DNA from: JALYXI01 sp963716685
GTDB taxonomy: Bacteria > Acidobacteriota > Terriglobia > Bryobacterales > Bryobacteraceae
Direction: 5' to 3'
Length of the DNA stretch: 64,000 nucleotides
Assembly (NCBI GenBank): GCA_963716685.1
Contig: CAVQTR010000003.1
Span: 3,038,001-3,102,000 of the forward strand
Position numbers and translations under genes: made by a program. The notes beneath the pieces were generated by a model, which did no database searches, was not told the origin of the DNA, and saw nothing but the letters and a program-made list of their open reading frames with translations. Shown piece after piece: positions 17,558-26,520 of this stretch. The stretch's first letter is position 1; every line of letters begins with the position of its first letter.

Positions 17558-19552
17558 ATGACTGATTCTGGCCGTTCCGGCGAATTGACCCGGCTCCGTG
17601 AACGGGTCGAATTCCTGGAACGGGAACTTCTTGGCGCGCGGTCTGCCGCGCTGTTGGATTCGCTGCTGGATTCGCCAATCCCCGTCTGGACCACCCGCGA
17701 CGACCGCATTTTGGCCGCTAATCGGGCAGCGGCGCGGCTGGTGGGTGTTGCTTCGGAGAACGATCTGGCCGGGCGCTGTGTTCTCGACTTTCTGCCCATC
17801 GAATGCCATGAAGAGATGCGGGCAAGTTTCCGCCGCGAAGAGGAGTTCGGCGAAGATTGCCCGATCATCCGGGAAGAACAGATCATTACGGAACGCGGCG
17901 AACGGATCGATGTCCAGATCACCGTCTGCGCGATCATGCTCGAAAACCGGCGCGCCCGGCACGTTAGCTTTCTCGACATCACCGAGCGTAAAGCGGCGGA
18001 AAAGAAGCTGCTGGACGTTCACGAGCGTTTTCACGATCTGGCGGGCAGCGTCCGCGAGGTTTTTTCCATCATCGAGCCGGAATCGCGACGTCTGCTGTAC
18101 GTCAGTCCCGGTTACGAATCCATCTGGGAGCGGTCCTGCCAGAGCCTCTACGAGAACCCGTTGAGCTGGCTGGAGGCCGTGCATCCGGAAGATCTCCCGC
18201 GCGTGGAAAAGGCCGCTGAGTCACTCGAAACTTTTAAGGAAGAGTACCGGATTCTGAACCGTCACGGAGACGTGCGCTGGATTCGCGGCCGCACGTTCCC
18301 GGTTCGCTCGGAAACGGGCGAGCTGCTGCGAATCGTGGGCTGCTCGGAGGAGATCTCCGAGTGGAAGAAGCTGGAGCAGCAGCTCACGCAGTCGCAGAAG
18401 ATGGACGCGGTAGGCCGGCTGGCGGGCGGAATCGCGCACGATTTCAACAACCTGCTGACCGTGATTAATGGTTATGCCAGCCTGCTGGCCGAGCGCGGGG
18501 ATGTTCCGCCCGACATGATGTCCGGCCTGCGCAGCATCCGCCATGCCGGCGATCGCGCGGCCTCGCTTACGGCTCAACTGCTCGCGTTCAGCCGCATGGG
18601 AACCCTGCAGCCGCGCGGCATGGATTTGAATACGGCGGTTGCCGAAGTGGAACTGATTCTGCGCCGGCTCATCCGCGAGGATGTGGACCTGAAGACAGTG
18701 CTTCAGGCCGAACCGGTGCCCGTGATGGCGGACCCCACGCAGATGGAACAGGTGCTGCTGAATCTGGTGATCAACGCGCGCGATGCCATCGACGGTACCG
18801 GCACCATTCTCATCGAAACCGGCTGCGCCGAGTTCGACGCGGATACCTCGCGCATGCACGGCGGATGTGGCGTGGGCCGCTTCGCGATGCTCGCCGTAAC
18901 AGATTCCGGGCGCGGCATGAGCCCGGCAACGCAGGAGAGAATCTTCGAGCCGTTCTTCACGACCAAGCCTCACGGACAGGGTACCGGCCTCGGCCTGGCG
19001 AACGTATACGGCATCGTGAAGCAAAGCGGCGGCACGATCTGGGTCTACAGCGAGGAAGGCGTCGGCACCACCTTCAAGGTGTACATGCCGATGGCGGAGA
19101 AGGCCGAGGTTACGGGATCGGGCAACGATCAGAAGGTGATTGCGGCCCACAGTGCGACCATCCTGCTGGTGGAAGACGACGATCAGGTGCGCAACATCGC
19201 GGCGGCTGTTCTGAAGTCCCGCGGACATTTCGTCCTGGCCTCTTCTAACGGCGAGGACGCGCTGAATGCGGCTTCCCTGCTCCCCGGCGGCATTGATCTG
19301 CTGGTGACCGACGTGATCATGCCCAAGATGAGCGGGCCGGATCTCGCAGAGCAACTGACTGATCTTTATCCCGCCATGCGCGTGCTGTTCATTTCGGGTT
19401 ACACCCAGAGCGCGGTCATTCACAAAGGCATGATCCGCTCGGGCGTCAACCATCTCGACAAGCCATTTACGCCCGACATGCTGGCGCGGAAAGTGGCGGA
19501 GGTGCTGTCTGCGCCGGCGGCAAAGGAAGGGGCGCTGACCGCGGCTTCGTAA
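17558..19552 (+). CDS. Hybrid sensor histidine kinase with PAS domains and receiver
   Basis: A cytoplasmic-looking signalling protein of 664 residues, without membrane helices. Order: a short coiled coil (RLRERVEFLERELLGARSAA); PAS 1 (about 40-150, ending FLDITERKAAEK); PAS 2 with PAC (about 155-280, ending VGCSEEISEWKKLE); the HisKA H-box GGIAHDFNNLLTVINGY with the phospho-accepting His; HATPase with N-box NLVINARDAID, DSGRGMS and GTGLGLANVYG; and a C-terminal receiver with Asp in LLVTDVIMPKMSG, Thr in FISGYT and Lys in HLDKPFT. The HDFNNLL type often signals to a stand-alone regulator. A GTG at 17531 is an alternative start. No cognate regulator is adjacent, so the output is unknown. Confidence 0.93.
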   Translation: MTDSGRSGELTRLRERVEFLERELLGARSAALLDSLLDSPIPVWTTRDDRILAANRAAARLVGVASENDLAGRCVLDFLPIECHEEMRASFRREEEFGEDCPIIREEQIITERGERIDVQITVCAIMLENRRARHVSFLDITERKAAEKKLLDVHERFHDLAGSVREVFSIIEPESRRLLYVSPGYESIWERSCQSLYENPLSWLEAVHPEDLPRVEKAAESLETFKEEYRILNRHGDVRWIRGRTFPVRSETGELLRIVGCSEEISEWKKLEQQLTQSQKMDAVGRLAGGIAHDFNNLLTVINGYASLLAERGDVPPDMMSGLRSIRHAGDRAASLTAQLLAFSRMGTLQPRGMDLNTAVAEVELILRRLIREDVDLKTVLQAEPVPVMADPTQMEQVLLNLVINARDAIDGTGTILIETGCAEFDADTSRMHGGCGVGRFAMLAVTDSGRGMSPATQERIFEPFFTTKPHGQGTGLGLANVYGIVKQSGGTIWVYSEEGVGTTFKVYMPMAEKAEVTGSGNDQKVIAAHSATILLVEDDDQVRNIAAAVLKSRGHFVLASSNGEDALNAASLLPGGIDLLVTDVIMPKMSGPDLAEQLTDLYPAMRVLFISGYTQSAVIHKGMIRSGVNHLDKPFTPDMLARKVAEVLSAPAAKEGALTAAS

Positions 19553-19563
19553 GCGGTCGCGTT

Positions 19564-19896
19564 TTACTTCATTTCAATGACAAGCGTGCGGTAAGCTTTC
19601 TTACCCAGATTAATTAGCACGGGCGCGTCTTCCCCTTTGTTGTGCCAGATTACTTCGCCCGATTTGCGTTCGCGAACCGTTTTTTCGTGCGTCGCGCTGT
19701 CAATGCGCTGATAGCGGCAATCATCCAGAAAGACAATCAGCTGGTCGCTGGGCCGGATGTAGCGTTCCCTCGGAACGCCCGGCTCATAAAGAACTTCGCT
19801 CACCTTCACGCGCGCATTTTCCAGCTTCATGTTGCCTACAGCTACCAGTGTAAGGGCCGAGGAGAGCGCGGCCACCGCCAGCAGTTTCCATTTCAT
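19564..19896 (-). CDS. Exported cupin-like protein
   Basis: A small protein of 110 residues from the ATG at 19896, with a signal peptide (LLAVAALSSALTLVAVG). The remainder resembles a single cupin barrel: NARVKVSEVLYEPGVPRERY, then QLIVFLDDCRYQRID, and SGEVIWHNKGEDAPVLINLG near the end. The His residues that bind metal in enzyme cupins are missing, so it is probably not a metalloenzyme. A longer form starting at 19923 is possible but has no better signal. It is divergent from glgC and convergent with the histidine kinase. Function unknown. Confidence 0.7.
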   Translation of the reverse strand: MKWKLLAVAALSSALTLVAVGNMKLENARVKVSEVLYEPGVPRERYIRPSDQLIVFLDDCRYQRIDSATHEKTVRERKSGEVIWHNKGEDAPVLINLGKKAYRTLVIEMK

Positions 19897-19979
19897 GCAG
19901 CCGAATATAACAGGTTCTTTCAATCACTCTCCTGTTTGCTAACCGCCAGGGTATGTATCACAATGGCAATGCAAAAACT

Positions 19980-21233
19980 ATGAGACTGCGTGTACTGGGG
20001 ATTGTGTTGGCCGGCGGCAAGGGAACCCGCCTTTACCCGCTTACCAAGGAACGTGCCAAGCCTGCCGTTCCGTTCGGGGGAAAGTACCGCATCATCGATT
20101 TCGTCCTGAGTAATTTCATCAATTCCGGCATTAATTCGATCTATGTGCTCACGCAGTTTCGCAGCCAGTCTCTGCTGCAGCATTTGAACGAAGGCTGGCA
20201 GTTCGGCGGACTGCTGAAGAATCAGTTCATCATTCCGGTTCCCGCGCAGATGCGTTCCGCGGGCGAGACGTGGTATCAGGGAACGGCCGACGCCATTTAC
20301 CAGAACATCAATCTGATTGAACAGGCCGATCCGCACGTCGTGGCAATTTTCGGCGCCGACCACATTTACCGGATGAACATCGCCGGCATGATTGAGTTTC
20401 ACGAGAATCAAAAAGCGGCCGCCACGGTTGCCGCGATTCCGGTGCACCGCCGGCATGCTTCGGAATTCGGCGTCATTGAAACCGACGAGGGCGGACGCAT
20501 TCTCGATTTCCACGAAAAGCGTTCCGACGCGCCAACCATTCCGGGCAATCCGGAAAGCGTCTTCGCGTCAATGGGCAACTATGTATTCTCCACGCGCGTG
20601 CTGCTGCGCGAACTGCATGACGACGCGGCCAACGAGAAGAGCTCGCACGATTTCGGCCGCGACATTCTGCCATCGCTGGTGAAGCGTTCGGAAGTCTTTG
20701 CGTACGATTTTGCGGACAATAAAATTCCGGGCGAGCCGCCCGAGAATTCGGCGTACTGGCGCGATGTCGGCACCATCGATGCCTACTACGAAGCCAATAT
20801 GGATCTGCGCGCCGTGGCTCCGTCGCTGAATTTGTACAACCGCCAGTGGCCGCTGCGCACCAGCGGCTTTCCCGATCCGCCGGCGAAATTTACCTTCGAT
20901 ATGGAAGGCCGGCGCGGCGTTGCGATCGATTCCATCGTTTCCGGCGGCTGCATCATGAGCGGCGGAACGGTGCGCAATTCGGTGCTGGCGCGCGGCGTCA
21001 AAGTTCATACCGGCGCGATGGTCGAAGAATCCATCATCCTCGACAACTGCGACATCGGCCGCCACTCCAAGATCCGGCGCGCGATTCTGGACAAGAATGT
21101 CCGAATTCCCGAAGGCACCACCATCGGCTACGATCTCGAGCAGGACCGCAAGCTGTACCATGTCACCGAAACGGGCATCGTGGTGGTGGAAGGCCTGCGG
21201 TCGAACGTTGAGATCGCAACGCTGTTCGTCTAA
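19980..21233 (+). CDS. glgC: Glucose-1-phosphate adenylyltransferase
   Basis: Makes ADP-glucose from glucose-1-phosphate and ATP, the first committed step of bacterial glycogen synthesis, in the cytoplasm. The protein has 417 residues, the family length. The nucleotide-binding start reads LAGGKGTRLYPLTKERAKPA, followed by PFGGKYRIIDFVLSNF. ADP-Glc binding and catalytic motifs follow (WYQGTADAIYQN, FGADHIYRMN, EFGVIETDE). The C-terminal left-handed helix is present (GGCIMSGGTVRNSVLARGVK). I took the ATG at 19980 because LRVLGIVLAGG then begins at the normal distance. No other glg gene is in the window. Confidence 0.95.
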   Translation: MRLRVLGIVLAGGKGTRLYPLTKERAKPAVPFGGKYRIIDFVLSNFINSGINSIYVLTQFRSQSLLQHLNEGWQFGGLLKNQFIIPVPAQMRSAGETWYQGTADAIYQNINLIEQADPHVVAIFGADHIYRMNIAGMIEFHENQKAAATVAAIPVHRRHASEFGVIETDEGGRILDFHEKRSDAPTIPGNPESVFASMGNYVFSTRVLLRELHDDAANEKSSHDFGRDILPSLVKRSEVFAYDFADNKIPGEPPENSAYWRDVGTIDAYYEANMDLRAVAPSLNLYNRQWPLRTSGFPDPPAKFTFDMEGRRGVAIDSIVSGGCIMSGGTVRNSVLARGVKVHTGAMVEESIILDNCDIGRHSKIRRAILDKNVRIPEGTTIGYDLEQDRKLYHVTETGIVVVEGLRSNVEIATLFV

Positions 21234-21236
21234 CGC

Positions 21237-22145
21237 TCAATCCACCCGGAGGACGATCTTGCCGCGCGTGCGGCCTTTCTGGCTCAGGGCGAGCGCCTTC
21301 GCCGCTTCGTCAAGCGTGAACACGTTTTCCACCAGGGTCTTCAGTTCACCGTCGTCGATCATGCGCGCGATTTCGGCCAGGCGCGCGCCGTTGGGCTGCA
21401 CGCCGATCATCGCAGTGCGAATGCCTTCGCGCTGCGGCGGCGGAGCCACCAGCGACACCAGCATTCCGCCGGGCTTCAGGACACCGAGGGATTTCTCCTG
21501 CGTCTCGCCGCCAATCGTGTCCAGCACGACATCCACATGTTTCACGGCGGTTTCGAAATGGGTCTTGCGGTAGTCGATCGCCTCATCAACGCCCAGCGCG
21601 ATCAGGTATTCGCGGTTGCTTTCCGAAGCCGTACCGATGACGTGCGCGCCTTTGCGCTTCGCCAGCTGCACAGCCATCGAGCCAACCCCGCCGGCCGCCG
21701 CGTGGATCAGAACCGTTTGTCCGGAGGTGAGCCCGGCGGTATCGAACAGCGCCTGCCAGGCAGTCAGCGCGCCGACGGGAACGGAGGCGGAATGGATGAA
21801 ATCCATGGTCTCGGGCTTGCGCGCGGCTTCAGTCGTTTTCACGATGGCGTACTCGGCAAACGCGCCGAGGCGGCGCAGATCCAGATAGGCGTAAATTTCG
21901 TCTCCGGCGTTAAAGCCGTCGCCGCCCTGCTCCACCGTTCCCGCGAGCTCGCAGCCCGGCGTCAGCGGCAGCGCATGGGGCATCACCTTCTCCATCATGC
22001 CTTCGCGGGTCATCCAATCAACGGGGTTCACGGCCGCCGCGGCGAGCTTGACCAGCAACTCGCCGGCGCCGGGCTGCGGACGATCGATATCTTTGAGGCG
22101 CAGCTGGTCAGGCCCGCCGAAACTGTCTATCTGAATCGCTTTCAT
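21237..22145 (-). CDS. NAD(P)-dependent quinone-oxidoreductase-like alcohol dehydrogenase
   Basis: A medium-chain dehydrogenase/reductase of 302 residues of the zinc-free quinone reductase branch. The GroES-like N-domain carries LVKLAAAAVNPVDWMTREG and LPLTPGCELAGTVEQGG; the Rossmann domain carries the nucleotide motif HAAAGGVGSMAVQLAKRKGA (about 145-164) and ASESNREYLIALGVDEAIDY. The Cys/His zinc ligands of alcohol dehydrogenases are missing. It probably reduces a quinone or enone with NADPH. It is convergent with glgC, with stops three bases apart, and has the PknB-like kinase gene upstream on the same strand. Confidence 0.9.
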   Translation of the reverse strand: MKAIQIDSFGGPDQLRLKDIDRPQPGAGELLVKLAAAAVNPVDWMTREGMMEKVMPHALPLTPGCELAGTVEQGGDGFNAGDEIYAYLDLRRLGAFAEYAIVKTTEAARKPETMDFIHSASVPVGALTAWQALFDTAGLTSGQTVLIHAAAGGVGSMAVQLAKRKGAHVIGTASESNREYLIALGVDEAIDYRKTHFETAVKHVDVVLDTIGGETQEKSLGVLKPGGMLVSLVAPPPQREGIRTAMIGVQPNGARLAEIARMIDDGELKTLVENVFTLDEAAKALALSQKGRTRGKIVLRVD

Positions 22146-22159
22146 AGTTCCAATATGAT

Positions 22160-23938
22160 TCAGGGTTCCAGCGGGATTCGGAGATAATTGGTTGCGCCGT
22201 TGCGAATCTGGATTTGCTGCGTCTTGCGCTGTCCGTTCCGCTGCACCATCACCTGATAGCTGCCCGGCGGCAGATTGAGCTGAGCGGGCGTCAGCTCCTG
22301 CATCAGCTTGTCATCGATAAAGATGTTGGCGCCGGAAGGAAGCGTACTCAGCATCAGCACGCCGCCCGCGGGACGCATGGTGATCAGCGGAACATCGAGG
22401 CGGTCGCTTTCCACGCGGATCTGGCGGCGTTCCGCCTGGTGATTGGCAAGCGCGAGATTGAGCGAATGTACGCCGGGTTCGCTCAGCAGCATGCAGGGCG
22501 TTTGACAGGCAAGCTCGGCACGACCGTCGAGTGTCGCGGTGGCGCCGGGCGGATTCGTCACCACCCAGACGTCCTGCGGCATAGGCCCGCTCGTCTCGGC
22601 CCTCGGCGGAGTGGCGGAAGCGGGTTTTGCGGCAATGGGTGCGGCTCCAAAGGGCGAGCGTCGCGCGACCGGAGCAGTAACAGGCGGCGCGGGTTTGGCT
22701 TCCGGCCTGGTTTCCTGCTTCGCCACGGGAACCCCTTCAGCAGACGGCTCGGGGGTGAGTGCGGGAGCCGGAGCAGGCGGCGGAAGTTCGGTATCGTCGG
22801 GAGCCGGACTGGGTTCCACTTTGGGCGGCGCGGCGGAAACGGTACCGGCGCGCGTTTCCGGCGCGGCGTCGAATGAAGGCAGCGCCCCGGTTTGCCAGGC
22901 GAGCAACCCGAGCACTCCCAGAACCACCACGAATGCTCCGATGGCGGGCAGCAACAGTGATTTCGGCTTCCCGCGTGGCTGGCTGCGGCGCCGTTCCGCG
23001 CGCTCGCGAGTGGCCGTCTGTTGCACCGGGACCGCGGCGGCGCGCTTCGGGCTCACCGGTTCAGCCGCTGTTGGCAGACTCTGTGCGGTGCCGCGGGTTA
23101 GGCTCTGCCATCCTTCGGAATGCGAGCAGGCCTCCCCGAGCGCGATCACGAACTCCGTGCAGCTGACGTAGCGGCCGTCGGCCTTCTTTGAAAGCGCCTT
23201 GCGCAAAACGGCGGTGATCTCCGGCCCGAGCGAAGGATTCAACCGATGCGGTTCCGCCGGCTGCTCCGCCACAATCTTATACACCACGGTGCCGAGATGT
23301 TCGCCCGCGAACGGCCGTTCGCCCGTCAGAATTTCATACGCCACCACGGCCAGCGAAAACTGATCGGATCGCCCGTCGATGCTGGTGCCCTGCACCTGTT
23401 CCGGCGACATATAGTTGGGCGTGCCCAGAATCGCGCCGCTGAGGGTGAGATTGCCGGACGTGCCCGCTTTGGCAATGCCGAAATCGGCGATCTTTACCGA
23501 GCCGTCTTCATCCACCATGATGTTGGCGGGCTTGATGTCGCGATGCACGATGCCCTTTTGGTGCGCGAAATCGAGCGCGGCGGCGGTCTGGCGCAGGATG
23601 CGGAAGATCTGATCGGGCCGCATCGGCTTCTTGCCGGCCATCAGGTCATCGAGCGTCGGGCCATTGACGAACTGCATCGCGATGTAAGCGAGGCCATCCT
23701 CTTCTTCCATGTCGTAAATGGTGACAATGCCGGGATGCGAGAGCACACCGGCGGCGCGGGCTTCGCGAAACAGGCGTTCGCGCAGGCGGGCGCGCTGGCT
23801 GGGGTCGTCAAGCTCGCGCAGGCGGATGGTTTTGATGGCGAGCGGACGGCCGATGGTGGGATCGATGGCCTGATAGACGACACCCATCGCGCCGCGCCCA
23901 AGCTCTTTGACGATGCGATATCGTCCGATCCGTTCCAT
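22160..23938 (-). CDS. Membrane Ser/Thr protein kinase with PEGA repeats
   Basis: A PknB-type kinase of 592 residues. Kinase domain, residues 1-265: Gly loop ELGRGAMGVVYQA, Lys in PLAIKTIRL, catalytic HRDIKPANIM, DFG in VKIADFGIAKAG, and the activation-loop end GTPNYMSPEQVQG. A basic linker (RERAERRRSQPRGKPK) precedes one transmembrane helix (LLLPAIGAFVVVLGVLGLLAW, about 328-348). The outer part is Pro/Ala-rich (about 355-455) and ends in two PEGA domains (VWVVTNPPGATATLDG and LMLSTLPSGANIFIDD). PEGA modules bind surface polymers or other proteins, so the kinase probably reads an envelope signal. Targets are unknown. Confidence 0.94.
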   Translation of the reverse strand: MERIGRYRIVKELGRGAMGVVYQAIDPTIGRPLAIKTIRLRELDDPSQRARLRERLFREARAAGVLSHPGIVTIYDMEEEDGLAYIAMQFVNGPTLDDLMAGKKPMRPDQIFRILRQTAAALDFAHQKGIVHRDIKPANIMVDEDGSVKIADFGIAKAGTSGNLTLSGAILGTPNYMSPEQVQGTSIDGRSDQFSLAVVAYEILTGERPFAGEHLGTVVYKIVAEQPAEPHRLNPSLGPEITAVLRKALSKKADGRYVSCTEFVIALGEACSHSEGWQSLTRGTAQSLPTAAEPVSPKRAAAVPVQQTATRERAERRRSQPRGKPKSLLLPAIGAFVVVLGVLGLLAWQTGALPSFDAAPETRAGTVSAAPPKVEPSPAPDDTELPPPAPAPALTPEPSAEGVPVAKQETRPEAKPAPPVTAPVARRSPFGAAPIAAKPASATPPRAETSGPMPQDVWVVTNPPGATATLDGRAELACQTPCMLLSEPGVHSLNLALANHQAERRQIRVESDRLDVPLITMRPAGGVLMLSTLPSGANIFIDDKLMQELTPAQLNLPPGSYQVMVQRNGQRKTQQIQIRNGATNYLRIPLEP

Positions 23939-23972
23939 CCGAGCCTAGTTTAACGCGGGCCTTGGAGCGAGT

Positions 23973-24002
23973 TTGAATCGTCCGGCACGCGCGTGTTAAG
24001 AT
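23973..24002 (+). promoter_or_regulatory. Probable sigma70 promoter of tRNA-Asp
   Basis: TTGAAT (23973-23978) as -35 and TAAGAT (23997-24002) as -10 are separated by 18 bp. The tRNA begins at 24019, about 17 bases after the -10, leaving room for a short leader. Both boxes match the consensus at four or five of six bases. Confidence 0.45.
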
Positions 24003-24018
24003 CGGTTGTCGTGATTGC

Positions 24019-24095
<77 letters not shown>

Positions 24096-24115
24096 TTTTG
24101 TTCCTCCCTTTCTCT

Positions 24116-24193
24116 TCACCGCATCCACAGCATGGTGGCGAAGAACACCGCCACAATCACGCCAACGGCAATCACCAGAACGGAGTGAAACAT
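24116..24193 (-). CDS. Very small membrane protein (25 residues)
   Basis: An ATG at 24193 is preceded by GGGAG with seven bases of spacing, a good ribosome binding site. The 25-residue product is one hydrophobic helix (HSVLVIAVGVIVAVFFATML) ending WMR. The stop lies 20 bases from the tRNA end, on the opposite strand. The frame is too short for most gene finders. The combination of ribosome binding site and helix supports a real small membrane protein, but no family is known to me. Confidence 0.4.
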   Translation of the reverse strand: MFHSVLVIAVGVIVAVFFATMLWMR

Positions 24194-24367
24194 CGAGAGA
24201 CTCCCCAGCGGAAGGCCACATCTGCGATGCGGGCCTGCAAACTTCGGCGTCTCAGGTCCTGTCATAAAAACAGGGTAAAGTGCTGCCGAAAACAGGTGCT
24301 GTGAGGAATTTGACTGAGCGCCGCGTCCGTCTCTCCCAGCCGTAAGAGTTCGCACGAATCTCTTGTT

Positions 24368-25792
24368 TTACAGCGACATCCGGGCGCGCATGGAATCAAA
24401 TTCGCGCGAGTAACAGTTTCCTGCCCAGCGCAGCGAGGCGGCGTACGCAAGAGCGCAGAAAGCCAGCATTCCGAGCATCGCAAAAGGCGCGGTGTCCTGC
24501 CCGCCGCGCAGCATCGCGATCGCAAAACCGCCGGGTACCGCGCTGACCGCCAGCCCAACCACCTGATCCAGCAGAGACGGCGATTCCTCGCCAGTGTACG
24601 GGTGCCGCACTGAGGTCACGTTTCCCCATGCCAGGTTGGCCAGCAGCAGCGATGCGGCTTCGGCGGAATCGCCCAGCCCTTCGTGCCAGCCGAAGCGCCA
24701 GAAGGCCAGCGCCAGAATCGGGCCCCAGCGTGCGGCAGCGAGCATCGTCTGAGCGCGGTTTTTCGTGCCGAGGATTGTGGCTCCGTGCAGCGGCCACAAG
24801 CCGAACCGATCCATGCCGGCGACGCCATCCACAGCGAAGGAATTCATGATGACCCCGGAAGCCAGGAGGGAAGTGAATGCCAGCACGGCACGCACCGCGT
24901 CCGGTTCCGGCGACGCACCGGTGGCGAGATAGAGCGCGAGGCCCAGAAGAATCAGCCAGAGGATGGGTTCCGAACGGCGGAAGTAGCGCAGGTCCTTTGT
25001 CAGCAGTGACATGGTTGCGGAGCTCGCGGCTTTGCGATTGGCCGCCGCCGGCGCCCGTTCGAGCATCCAGGTGAGACTGGCGCGCGCAAACCAGACTGCC
25101 GCCGCGGCCAGTGCGAGCAGAACGGCGCACGCGAGCCAGCTGCCCGCGGCAGCGAGCACCACCAGATGCGAGGGAAGCAGGTTCAGCAGCAAGGCCGAGC
25201 CGCGACCCAGACGCATCCATGCCAGCGCCGCCGCGGCAATCAGAACCAGGAGCGCGGCGAACCCGAGGCGGCTTCCGAGCGACGTTAGCATCGATTGCCG
25301 AATTGCGTAACCGGCCATTAAGGAAGCACAGAGAAACGCCGCGCCGGCGATCAGGCCGCCAACGGGATGCGGCGATGCGCCGAGAGGCCAGAACACCGAG
25401 ACACAGCCCAGCAGGGCCAGCCAGGAAATCGGCGCGGCGAAACCGCCTGCGATTCGGGCGATCAGGCGCTCGCGCGCAGTCAGCGGGAAGCGCGTCAGCT
25501 CCCGCGGCCCCATCGCGCCCGTGCCGGTGTCCCATACAGGCGAGAGGCAAAGAACGAAAATCGCGGCCGTCAAAAGATCCAGTTCGCCGAACTGGCCGGT
25601 GTGCGCCTGCGCCGCGACGCCCTTCAGAATGGATGCGTAACGCGCGGAAGCCGCGACGGCAATCAGCCCGAGCAGGATCAGACTGTTGCGGGAGCCGTTA
25701 CCGCCGCGCGAGAACCGCCGCCAGTACGAAACCCACTGCAGCCTGAGGACTTCGCGGAACCCGTTCGCGGCCCTCAGCCCAGCCATGCCCAT
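24368..25792 (-). CDS. ABC exporter permease
   Basis: A polytopic inner-membrane protein of 474 residues with about 11-12 hydrophobic segments; examples are ISWLALLGCVSVFWPLG, LGFAALLVLIAAAALAW and SAVPGGFAIAMLRGG. It has no nucleotide-binding motif. It starts inside the end of the ABC ATPase gene, overlapping by 19 bases, so the two make one exporter. It lacks the clear ABC-2 signature, but large poly-helix permeases of this kind pair with single ATPases in Acidobacteria. A second ATG at 25786 could also serve as start. Substrate unknown. Confidence 0.78.
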   Translation of the reverse strand: MGMAGLRAANGFREVLRLQWVSYWRRFSRGGNGSRNSLILLGLIAVAASARYASILKGVAAQAHTGQFGELDLLTAAIFVLCLSPVWDTGTGAMGPRELTRFPLTARERLIARIAGGFAAPISWLALLGCVSVFWPLGASPHPVGGLIAGAAFLCASLMAGYAIRQSMLTSLGSRLGFAALLVLIAAAALAWMRLGRGSALLLNLLPSHLVVLAAAGSWLACAVLLALAAAAVWFARASLTWMLERAPAAANRKAASSATMSLLTKDLRYFRRSEPILWLILLGLALYLATGASPEPDAVRAVLAFTSLLASGVIMNSFAVDGVAGMDRFGLWPLHGATILGTKNRAQTMLAAARWGPILALAFWRFGWHEGLGDSAEAASLLLANLAWGNVTSVRHPYTGEESPSLLDQVVGLAVSAVPGGFAIAMLRGGQDTAPFAMLGMLAFCALAYAASLRWAGNCYSREFDSMRARMSL

Positions 25793-26520
25793 TCGCCGAT
25801 CTCCGGCCGGCCCACATGCTGGAAATAGAGGTCTTCAAGCGTCAAACCAGCGGCCTGCGTTTCCTCCATAGTCTGATGGCAGACAATGGAGCCGCTCATA
25901 ATGATGGCGAAGCTGTCCACCAGCTGCTGCGCGATCTCCAGAATGTGGGAAGTCAGGAAAACCGTCACGCCTTTGCTCTTCAGCATCTGCAGCAGGTCTT
26001 TGATGGCGCGGCCGGATGCGGGATCGATGCCTTCGAACGGCTCGTCGAGAAACAGAACGCGCGGGTTATGCAGCAGCGCCATGGCGAGCGAGCATTTCTT
26101 GGCCATGCCGAACGAAGCCTCATCCGCATAGGTGTCGCGCACCTGCCAGAGATCGAGCGTTTCCAAAAGCTGGCGTGCGCGGCTTTCGGTCTCCTCGCGC
26201 GAAAGGCCATAAAGCGGACCGCTCATGCGCAGGTGCTCCAGCAGCGTCACGGAGTGGAACAGAGCGTTGCCTTCGGGCAACACGCCGATCACACGCCGCG
26301 ATTCGATGTCGCCCGCGCGGGGCACGCAGCCAGCCACGGAAATCTCACCCGCCGTGGGCTGCAGCAGGCCGGTGAGCATTTTGACCGTGGTCGATTTGCC
26401 CGAGCCATTCGGCCCGAGAAAGCCGAAGATGCCGCCCTTCGGCACGTCGAGCGAGATGCCCTTAACGGCGGTGAAATCGCCGAACTTTTTGGTCAGCCCG
26501 GAGGCGCGGATTTCGCTCAC
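25774..26520 (-). CDS. ABC transporter ATP-binding protein
   Basis: A 248-residue ATPase that drives the permease encoded next to it. Walker A reads GFLGPNGSGKSTTVKML (about residues 35-51), the Q-loop region GVLPEGNALFHSVTLLEH, Walker B RVLFLDEPFEGIDPASG, and the H-loop VFLTSHILEI. The ABC signature is degenerate: ASFGMAKKCSLAMAL in place of LSGGQ. The GTG at 26520-26518 shares one base with the stop of the GntP gene (TAGTG), so the start is well fixed. It is the first gene of the exporter pair. Confidence 0.93.
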   Translation of the reverse strand: MSEIRASGLTKKFGDFTAVKGISLDVPKGGIFGFLGPNGSGKSTTVKMLTGLLQPTAGEISVAGCVPRAGDIESRRVIGVLPEGNALFHSVTLLEHLRMSGPLYGLSREETESRARQLLETLDLWQVRDTYADEASFGMAKKCSLAMALLHNPRVLFLDEPFEGIDPASGRAIKDLLQMLKSKGVTVFLTSHILEIAQQLVDSFAIIMSGSIVCHQTMEETQAAGLTLEDLYFQHVGRPEIGEWAWLG

